Part shown: piece after piece, positions 27,178-33,636 of the stretch
Layout: each line of letters begins with the position of its first letter
How positions within the stretch are numbered: the stretch's first letter is position 1
Assembly: GCA_963714405.1 (NCBI GenBank)
Contig: CAVQOH010000001.1
Location: 558,001-622,000 of the forward strand
DNA: 64,000 nucleotides
From: JAZGGS01 sp963714405
Lineage (GTDB): Bacteria; Bacteroidota; Ignavibacteria; Ignavibacteriales; Ignavibacteriaceae
Direction: 5' to 3'
Notes under the pieces: model-generated
Databases searched by the model: none
What the model was told of the DNA's origin: nothing
Seen by the model: only the letters and a program-made list of their open reading frames with translations
Position numbers and translations under genes: made by a program

Positions 27178-28188
27178 CTATTTTATTAAAAGTGTTTTCT
27201 TAGTTTCTATAAAATTACCAGCTTGCAGTTTGTAAAAATAAATTCCGCTTGCTAAACCAGTTCCATCAAACTCAACTTCATAAGTACCCGCTGGTTTTTC
27301 TTCGTTAACAAGTGTTCTTATTTCTTGTCCTAAAATATTATAGACTTTTAATGTTACTATTCCTTCAGTTGGTATTGCATATTGTATTGTTGTTGTTGGG
27401 TTGAATGGATTGGGATAGTTTTGTTCAAGTAAAATAGATAAAGGTAGAATATGTTTATTATTATCCTCAATATCTGTAATGGTAATCTGGTAACGTGCTA
27501 TATTAGAGATACGCACCTCATCTATTTTTCCATCAAATGAATACGGATAATATGCATCAGTCCACAAATCTCCAATAAACAAATCATCGTGTGGATAATC
27601 AAGAATAGTTAAACTATCGAATGGTACATCACTCGATGCTACTTGTTCGCTATTTATAAATAATCCCACTTGTCCGTTTGAATACACCGCTGATACCATC
27701 GTCCATTGGTCGAACTCGATAAGTATTGAATCAGAATTTATTATGTATTGAGATGTATCATCACCTAAATAACAGATAAGTTTATTTGTAGAAGTAATAC
27801 CAAGATTGTACTGTCCTTTTGGGTTAGAAGTATTTGTATGCCATTTACTTATTATCATACCTCCATTATTCGTAGAATCCAATTTTATCCAAGCTTCAAG
27901 AGTTAAATCTGTTGAAATATCAAGGATAGAATCATCGGCAACACGGACTCTATGGTAATCAGCACTAAACATTAAGCAACTTCCAAACATTCCCCCAGAA
28001 TCCCAACTAACACCGTTTTCTAAAGTCCCATCCAAACTGTTACCACTTGTATCAAAGGCAATATCTCCATTACCTTCATTTAAGTGCCATAATCCAATTG
28101 TATTAGCATCTGGTTCAAAGGGAAATGGTTGACTAAAAAGGAATGAGAAACAACTAAGCAAGAAAAAAGTAAATATCAACTTTATCAT
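27178..28188 (-). CDS. T9SS-exported LamG/concanavalin-like lectin protein
   Basis: This protein of about 336 residues has a signal peptide (MIKLIFTFFLLSCFSFLFSQ), one LamG-type lectin-like domain (about 25-230, with 'GLWHLNEGNGDIAFDTSGN', 'LTLEAWIKLDS', 'FDGKIDEVRISNIAR') and a T9SS sorting domain (YPNPFNPTTTIQYAIP). Start 28188 is chosen over an upstream in-frame ATG at 28221 because AGGAGG lies 5 bases before it and the signal peptide then begins properly. Carbohydrate or surface binding is likely. It is the last gene before the right island edge. Confidence 0.88.
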   Translation of the reverse strand: MIKLIFTFFLLSCFSFLFSQPFPFEPDANTIGLWHLNEGNGDIAFDTSGNSLDGTLENGVSWDSGGMFGSCLMFSADYHRVRVADDSILDISTDLTLEAWIKLDSTNNGGMIISKWHTNTSNPKGQYNLGITSTNKLICYLGDDTSQYIINSDSILIEFDQWTMVSAVYSNGQVGLFINSEQVASSDVPFDSLTILDYPHDDLFIGDLWTDAYYPYSFDGKIDEVRISNIARYQITITDIEDNNKHILPLSILLEQNYPNPFNPTTTIQYAIPTEGIVTLKVYNILGQEIRTLVNEEKPAGTYEVEFDGTGLASGIYFYKLQAGNFIETKKTLLIK

Positions 28189-28221
28189 TACAGCCTCCTG
28201 TAAAAGATAGAACAATTTCAA

Positions 28222-28630
28222 TTGTCAGAGATAGAGATATTATAATTTAATTTGCGAAAACTATTTGTCAGAAGCAACGAATAGTAAATGATTGGCAAGT
28301 AATAAGTAGTTACTGCAGCTGTTTCAGTACCCACTCTAATTTCAATTCTAAGCAAAAAATCACCAACTCAGCTAAGGATTTTAAGAAGTTCATAGCTTGG
28401 TAATGATAATGATCGGGTGGAAATGTATTAAGAAAAAATAGATACTTGAGATGGAGAAAAACGTTGATCCATTGGACTAAATATTTTTATAGTGTTATTT
28501 TAGGATCAATGTTTAGTAACCAATTAAATCAATCAACAATTAATTCAATTCTCAGTATGGAATTACTCCATACAAAGTCCATACATACTCCATACACAAT
28601 CAGTGGGATTATTGGAAAATCTGAAAATGA
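28222..28630. other. gene-poor right end of the island
   Basis: No credible gene is seen here. The stretch holds a 15-bp sequence (CAACTCAGCTAAGGA, 28364-28378) also found at 20424-20438 before the SSB-like gene. It also has the right TCCATAC array and the 10-mer CAGTGGGATT (28601) shared with the left end. An integrase gene, often found in this position, is absent. Confidence 0.6.
28551..28595. repeat. right-end TCCATAC array, candidate integrase arm sites
   Basis: TCCATAC occurs at 28567, 28578 and 28589, again at 11-bp steps and in the same orientation as at the left end. CTCAGTATG (28551) precedes it, making an inverted pair GTATGGA/TCCATAC. Confidence 0.65.
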
Positions 28631-28663
28631 AAAAAGCCCTAATACTTATCATATTAAGGCTTT
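28631..28663 (-). terminator. terminator of tRNA-Asp supplied by the island
   Basis: A 12-bp stem (AAAGCCCTAATA / TATTAAGGCTTT, one G-T pair) is followed on the minus strand by six T. It replaces the original terminator now found at 13876-13902. Confidence 0.75.
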
Positions 28664-28668
28664 TAAGT

Positions 28669-28711
28669 GCGGGGCCGACGAGACTCGAACTCGCGACCTC
28701 CTGCGTGACAG
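28669..28711 (-). repeat. right attachment site within tRNA-Asp
   Basis: This is the exact 43-bp counterpart of 13909-13951. It covers the 3' half of the intact tRNA gene, so integration kept the tRNA functional. Confidence 0.92.
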
Positions 28712-28744
28712 GCAGGCGTTCTAACCAAACTGAACTACGACCCC
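28670..28744 (-). tRNA. tRNA-Asp (GTC)
   Basis: Read on the minus strand, this 75-base gene folds into a full cloverleaf: acceptor GGGGTCG paired with CGGCCCC (one G-T pair), D arm with AGTTCAGTTTGGTTAGAA, anticodon loop CTGTCAC giving anticodon GTC, and T arm with GTTCGAGTC. The discriminator base is G, as in Asp tRNAs; CCA is not encoded. Its 3' half is the integration target of the island. Confidence 0.95.
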
Positions 28745-28815
28745 GTTTGAGATTTTTTTGAAAAAACAGACACAAATATATATTATGATGATTCTAAAAT
28801 CAACAAAAATTTCTA

Positions 28816-29916
28816 TTATTCTTCACAAAAAGTTATTCCAACTGCTTTAGCTGCAATCACTGCCTGATCATCAGATTTTACTAGTTTTTGCTTCACAATT
28901 GCATCTTTTATTGATACGCTGCTTATCTGCGTTCCCTTAAGGGCAACCATATTACTAAATTGTTTTTTGGAAGCCATATCAATTGCAGAAGAACCAAACT
29001 TGGTTGCTAAAATTCTATCAAATGGTGTAGGGCTTCCACCTCTTTGAAGATGACCCAAGACAGTTACTCTTGTTTCTCTTCCAGTGTTCTGTTCAATTTT
29101 TTCAGCAACAACTTTACCAATTCCACCTAGCTGAATGGGATCAGTTCTTTTCAAATCAGTGGATTTTGTGACCATTTTTTCGCCAGCAGCTCTAGCACCT
29201 TCGGCAACACAAACCAAACTGAATCTTTTACCCATTAATTCTCTTTTATGAATTTTATCATAAATTTTCTCCCACACGAAAGGCATTTCCGGAATTAATA
29301 TCACATCTGCACCTCCTGCTAATCCACCATTAAGTGCAATCCATCCTGCATATCTTCCCATAACCTCAGTAACAATTACACGATGATGTGATGATGCTGT
29401 TGTGTGCAATCTATCTAAAGCTTTTGTAACAACATATACTGCAGAATCATGACCAAACGTTAAATCAGTTGCATGCAAATCATTATCAATTGTTTTTGGA
29501 ACACCAATAATATTTATACCCATCTCGCTAAGTTTATCACAAATGTGCATCGTTCCATCTCCGCCAATGGCTATAACAGCATCAAGATTCCATGCTTTAT
29601 AGTTTCGCAGAACCTGTTCTGATTTATCAACAATTTCAATTTTTTCCTTTGTCTCCACAGGCCAGTGAAACGGATCGCCTTTATTTGATGAACCAAGTAT
29701 TGTTCCACCCTGAATTAATATACCTGAAACATCTTCATTTCTTAATTCATCTGCTCGTCCTTCAACAAATCCTTCAAATCCATCTGCAATGCCATAAACA
29801 GTCATTCCATAATCCTGAGCTGGTTTTGTAACACCTCTTATCACAGCATTCAGACCAGGACAATCACCTCCCCCGGTTAAAACTCCGATTCTTCTAATTT
29901 CGCCTTTTCCAGACAT
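28816..29916 (-). CDS. pfkA: 6-phosphofructokinase
   Basis: This 366-residue enzyme phosphorylates fructose 6-phosphate to fructose 1,6-bisphosphate in glycolysis. Motifs are GGDCPGLNAVIRG near residue 15, GGTILGSSNKGDP near 70, IAIGGDGTM near 117, PKTIDNDL near 140 and MGRYAGWIA near 185. The Gly in GGDGT favours ATP as donor, while the Lys in PKTIDND is more common in pyrophosphate-dependent enzymes, so the donor should be treated as not fully certain. It starts 12 bases from the rnhC stop, in the same direction. Confidence 0.93.
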   Translation of the reverse strand: MSGKGEIRRIGVLTGGGDCPGLNAVIRGVTKPAQDYGMTVYGIADGFEGFVEGRADELRNEDVSGILIQGGTILGSSNKGDPFHWPVETKEKIEIVDKSEQVLRNYKAWNLDAVIAIGGDGTMHICDKLSEMGINIIGVPKTIDNDLHATDLTFGHDSAVYVVTKALDRLHTTASSHHRVIVTEVMGRYAGWIALNGGLAGGADVILIPEMPFVWEKIYDKIHKRELMGKRFSLVCVAEGARAAGEKMVTKSTDLKRTDPIQLGGIGKVVAEKIEQNTGRETRVTVLGHLQRGGSPTPFDRILATKFGSSAIDMASKKQFSNMVALKGTQISSVSIKDAIVKQKLVKSDDQAVIAAKAVGITFCEE

Positions 29917-29928
29917 TTATTTTCCTTA

Positions 29929-30849
29929 TTAATTTTTAAGTGATAATTTTTTTGTTGTTTTAAAGTGCATTTTAACAAATTTAGGTAGAACTTCCTTACC
30001 AAATTTTTCTACAACTTCATTCATACTATTTTCTACTTGTGCAGATACACCTTTATAAATTTTAATTCTAAATTTTCTGCTATTTGTATCAAACCAATTT
30101 ATAACCTCATTCCGGGCAATTATCGATGCAGCAGCAACGGCAGTGTATCTTTCAGCGTTTGTAACCTGGCGCAAATTGATTTGTCTTCCTTTTTTTTGTA
30201 GTGCGTTTAAAATAGTCCTTTCATTCCCAAACTTATCGCTAATTGCTTCCTCAACTTTATAAGATTCAAGAATATTTTCAATCACTTTTGCATGCGCCCA
30301 TCCAAGTATTAGATTTACATTACTCATCTTTTCATAAAGCTCATTATACTTTTCAGGTTTTAAATGAATAATATCATATTTATTTTTTAGTAATGTTTTA
30401 ATTTTAGGAGTCAGCTTTTTAATGTTGTAATCAGTAATTGTTTTACTATCTCTTACACCTAACTTATTGAGATCTAAATTAATTTTTTCATCTACCAAAA
30501 CCCCTGCAACAACCAGCGGACCAAATAAATCACCTTTACCAGATTCATCTGTACCAATATAAACTAATGGTTCTGCAAACATTTTATCCTCATCAAGAAA
30601 TAGTTTTTCACCAAAAACTATGTTATTCACCTCTTTATGGACAGAACTTTCCTGGTTACCCTGTACCTGAATTTTATTCCCTTTTTTACCGAAATAAACT
30701 AATAATTTGACCTTTTGCTTATTTTTTTCAAGTGTTATGGTGTACGAATAGAGTTCCTTTTGTGGTACAGTAATTGTAAAACTTTGTTTCTCGAAGATTT
30801 TCGAGTAATGATTTATTATATTATAAGCAGATTTCTCTAGTGAATTCAC
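29929..30849 (-). CDS. rnhC: ribonuclease HIII
   Basis: This 306-residue enzyme cuts the RNA strand of RNA-DNA hybrids. It has the N-terminal TBP-like substrate-binding domain that distinguishes RNase HIII from HII (about 1-85), then the catalytic domain beginning YIGTDESGKGDLFGPLVVAG with the D-E-S-G-K-G motif. Further acidic residues lie in GVRDSKTI and the region 'VTNAERYTAVAAASIIAR'. Length and motifs are normal. It is probably transcribed with pfkA. Confidence 0.93.
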   Translation of the reverse strand: MNSLEKSAYNIINHYSKIFEKQSFTITVPQKELYSYTITLEKNKQKVKLLVYFGKKGNKIQVQGNQESSVHKEVNNIVFGEKLFLDEDKMFAEPLVYIGTDESGKGDLFGPLVVAGVLVDEKINLDLNKLGVRDSKTITDYNIKKLTPKIKTLLKNKYDIIHLKPEKYNELYEKMSNVNLILGWAHAKVIENILESYKVEEAISDKFGNERTILNALQKKGRQINLRQVTNAERYTAVAAASIIARNEVINWFDTNSRKFRIKIYKGVSAQVENSMNEVVEKFGKEVLPKFVKMHFKTTKKLSLKN

Positions 30850-31015
30850 TTTGATTTTTAACCAAATTTATTGATCGGCTTAAAATATAGTTAAATCTAA
30901 AATAAAAAATTAAAAATAGCAGGAGATACTTCTCTTGAATTCTGTAATCATAAAAATAACGGAGGGAAAGAAACAGAAAATATTAATTTTTGATTCTGCG
31001 TGTTTAAGTAATAAG

Positions 31016-31429
31016 ATGAACGGATTAAGCAAATCAAAAGCCATCAGCAAAACAATTGATGACCAATCAAAATTTCAGTTTTGCTTTATCATAATTATTC
31101 TAATTCTTTTTATGCTATCATTTAATGTGCGTGCCCAAATTAATTCCCACCAGCTCGATAATGATGAAGTATCTACTCTTGTATTAAAGCTTAAGGATAA
31201 AGTATTACTGAATGAATCGCAGGTTGCACTTGTTAAACAGTTTATGCAAAAATACTCCACTGATTTACAAAAAATTAATACCGCAACTAAGGGTAATAAT
31301 ACCAAGCAGGAATTTGTAAAGAGTACTAACCGGCAGATCATTTCAATTTTAGATGACAGGCAGAAAATGAAATTTGAAATTGTAGAAAATGAGTGGTGGC
31401 AATTAGTAAGATCCGAAGAAAATGACTAA
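31016..31429 (+). CDS. small exported protein, possibly Spy/CpxP-like
   Basis: This short protein has a membrane or signal segment (FCFIIIILILFMLSFNVRAQ) followed by a helical mature region with 'LNESQVALVKQFMQKYSTDLQKI' and 'ILDDRQKMKFEIVENEWWQLV'. This resembles the paired helices of Spy/CpxP-type periplasmic proteins ('lt..Q......' segments), but similarity is weak. ATG 31016 is chosen; a TTG at 30935 with AGGAG upstream would add 27 residues. It is divergent from rnhC and convergent with rsmE. Confidence 0.55.
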   Translation: MNGLSKSKAISKTIDDQSKFQFCFIIIILILFMLSFNVRAQINSHQLDNDEVSTLVLKLKDKVLLNESQVALVKQFMQKYSTDLQKINTATKGNNTKQEFVKSTNRQIISILDDRQKMKFEIVENEWWQLVRSEEND

Positions 31430-31434
31430 TACTA

Positions 31435-32139
31435 TTAGAAATTTTCCGAAATTAATGAAGCACACTTTATGATAGCCGTTTCAGTTCGTAAGCGGTGTTC
31501 TGATAACTTGAATTTGAAATTATCACTAATTATTTCAACTTCTTTCGCATCAAATCCTCCTTCCGGACCAAAAAGAAAATAATATTTCTCATCAGGATTA
31601 TTTCTAAACTCAAAATAATTTTTAGATGATTGATTGAGTAATATTTTAGAACGCTCTTGTGTTAGAATTAAATTTAAAGATGAAATTAGCGCAGAAGGTA
31701 AATATGAATGAAGCGATTGCTTCATAGCTGAAAGCAGAATTTTATTATATCTTTCAATATTTTTTAATTTTCCGATAGTCCTTTCAGATTCAAATAAAAT
31801 AAAATTTGTAATACCCAGTTCTACGCATTTTTCCAGTGCAAATTTCATTCTACCTGAATTTTTTAATTTAGGAATGCAGAAATAAATATTTTTAAAATTA
31901 TTCTCGTATAAATGTATTTCTAGAATTTTACCCTCTAAATAGTCTTTTTCAACTTTTTCAATTTCAGTTTTATAGATTGTCCCTTTTCCATCAGTAATGT
32001 AAATTATATTTCCGGCTGAGTTACGCATAACTCTACAGCAATGATTAAATTCTTCATCGTGCAGAGAGATTTTCTTTACAGCTAAATTGATCTTTTTTGT
32101 ATAGAATAGTTCAATATCAGAAAGCACTAGTTTTTTCAT
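31435..32139 (-). CDS. rsmE: 16S rRNA (uracil-1498-N3)-methyltransferase
   Basis: This 234-residue SPOUT-class methyltransferase modifies U1498 of 16S rRNA with S-adenosylmethionine. It has the small N-terminal PUA-like domain ('HCCRVMRNSAGNIIYITDGKGTIY') and the knotted domain with 'KFALEKCVELGITNF', 'SERTIGK', 'YFLFGPEGGFDAKEVEI' and 'LSEHRLRTETAIIKCASLI', all normal family blocks. It ends close to the convergent small exported protein gene. Confidence 0.93.
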   Translation of the reverse strand: MKKLVLSDIELFYTKKINLAVKKISLHDEEFNHCCRVMRNSAGNIIYITDGKGTIYKTEIEKVEKDYLEGKILEIHLYENNFKNIYFCIPKLKNSGRMKFALEKCVELGITNFILFESERTIGKLKNIERYNKILLSAMKQSLHSYLPSALISSLNLILTQERSKILLNQSSKNYFEFRNNPDEKYYFLFGPEGGFDAKEVEIISDNFKFKLSEHRLRTETAIIKCASLISENF

Positions 32140-32175
32140 ATGGTTAAAATGTTAATTGTATATTCAAAAGATATT

Positions 32176-33516
32176 TTAAAAGGAAGCACCAAGATCAAAT
32201 ATCCATTCTGATTTACCTCGCTCATTAAATGCTATTTCCAATCTCATTACAAAGTAAGGCAAAAACAAAATTGATAATCCTCCTCCGTAACCCGTATCGA
32301 AGCTTTTAATGGTAAGAGGTTCTCCTTTTAATCTTGTTGCTCCGGTATCAACAAATAATTCTGAAATAAGAGCAACCCTGTATGAAAGCAATGATTTTGG
32401 CAATATTGGAATAAAGTAAAGATTTAACCTGGTTTCCTCAATTATTGGATAATTAATTTCTACAGAACCAATAAATCTATCGTTGCCTTCCCTTTCGTTG
32501 CTATGAAAATAACCACGGATCCTTTCAGAGTAACCAAGATAAGAATAATCATAAAACGGAATTGTGCTACCTGCTGTATGGCGTATAGAAAATCTCCACT
32601 TAGTAGTTAGCTTGTTAAAAAATTTTCGATATTCTCTAAATTCAAGATCAGCGACCCTGTAATCAATATTATTAATACCAAAGCCTTTTATCTCGTAGTT
32701 CAGAAAAGCATAAATACCACTTGAGGGATAGTGAGAAAGATCCCTTGTATCATAAACATAAAATGCTCCAACCATTAAAGTTCTGTCAATCGCTCCGTTG
32801 GATGCATTTATACCTTGTATGTAGAAAGGAGTCTCAACGTAATTAAACGAGCTTGTTAATGCAAAATGATGATATAAACCAAACCGTTTGCCAAGTGTTA
32901 ACAATCCAAAATAGCTTTTTTGCTCAAAGCTTTCACCATAAAGATTTTCTGCGATTTTACTTTTGTTTGATGCTGTGGTGTAACCAAAATCCAAACTTAG
33001 AAAAATATCTTCTTTATAAATGAGGTTAGGATTTAAATATGAAAAGCTGAATGAAGGATCATAACCAAATGCCATTACACCTCTAAGAGTTTCATTTCTC
33101 CCACGAAAATTTTTTAGCGATAAAGCAATTCCATAAGAAATTTTATCCCAATCCCTATCTTTTAATGTTGCAAACGGTATTGGATAAATATACCAGCTTT
33201 CTTCAAGTTCAATGTTTAAGATATTTTTATCACCTACAGTTAATGGTTTAAGCTTTACTTCATTAAAAATATCTAGGCTGTAAATTCTCTCTCTATTGAA
33301 AGAAGCGATTTCAGGATTTAAAGTATCACCAATTTGAAAAGTAAGTTCCCGAAGAATTATAATTTCCTCAGTTACTTCGTTGCCGAAAATCTTTATGGAA
33401 TCGATAACTATCGAATAATTATCTTTGTAGAAAAGCGTATCCTCCTGCTGTGCATTAACGGCGGGAACTAAAATAAATAAGATTAGATATATTTTTACAA
33501 AAACTCTCAAACTCAA
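32176..33516 (-). CDS. BamA/TamA-like outer-membrane protein (POTRA plus surface antigen domain)
   Basis: After a signal peptide (about 1-22) this 446-residue protein has a single POTRA domain (about 33-110, 'IVIDSIKIFGNEVTEEIIILREL...FNRERIYSLDIFNEVKL') and a 16-strand-type D15/surface-antigen barrel ending in 'WIFDLGASF' with a terminal Phe. 'GYSERIRGYF' near 330 matches the conserved (V/I)RG(F/Y) loop motif that seals these barrels. With one POTRA it is shorter than BamA, so it is probably a specialised outer-membrane insertion or secretion protein. Substrate unknown. Confidence 0.85.
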   Translation of the reverse strand: MSLRVFVKIYLILFILVPAVNAQQEDTLFYKDNYSIVIDSIKIFGNEVTEEIIILRELTFQIGDTLNPEIASFNRERIYSLDIFNEVKLKPLTVGDKNILNIELEESWYIYPIPFATLKDRDWDKISYGIALSLKNFRGRNETLRGVMAFGYDPSFSFSYLNPNLIYKEDIFLSLDFGYTTASNKSKIAENLYGESFEQKSYFGLLTLGKRFGLYHHFALTSSFNYVETPFYIQGINASNGAIDRTLMVGAFYVYDTRDLSHYPSSGIYAFLNYEIKGFGINNIDYRVADLEFREYRKFFNKLTTKWRFSIRHTAGSTIPFYDYSYLGYSERIRGYFHSNEREGNDRFIGSVEINYPIIEETRLNLYFIPILPKSLLSYRVALISELFVDTGATRLKGEPLTIKSFDTGYGGGLSILFLPYFVMRLEIAFNERGKSEWIFDLGASF

Positions 33517-33636
33517 ATTCTATAGTTATTAAAAAGGCAACAAATTATAGTTGAAACCGCAAGTCCTGTAAACAGAAGAATTTCAGGATAGAAAATAAAC
33601 TTTTTGCCGGTTCATTTGAATTGTATTATCTTACTG

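Larger units (their letters stand above)
13909..28711. mobile_element. genomic island integrated at tRNA-Asp (about 14.8 kb)
   Basis: The segment is bounded by direct 43-bp repeats of the tRNA-Asp 3' end. The intact tRNA at the right has its 3' end facing the island, as in phage and ICE-type integration. Both ends carry TCCATAC arrays and a shared 10-mer CAGTGGGATT. The content is accessory: an IS3 element, an integron-type cassette array, a phage-like recombination operon and exported proteins. No integrase, relaxase or capsid gene was seen, so the element is probably unable to move on its own. The exported proteins have the same T9SS domain as the host, which suggests transfer between relatives. 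Confidence 0.87.

Noticed and set aside
28446..28724. 92-codon open frame at the right island edge
   Set aside because: It runs through the TCCATAC array and into the tRNA gene, has no recognisable protein features and is probably chance.
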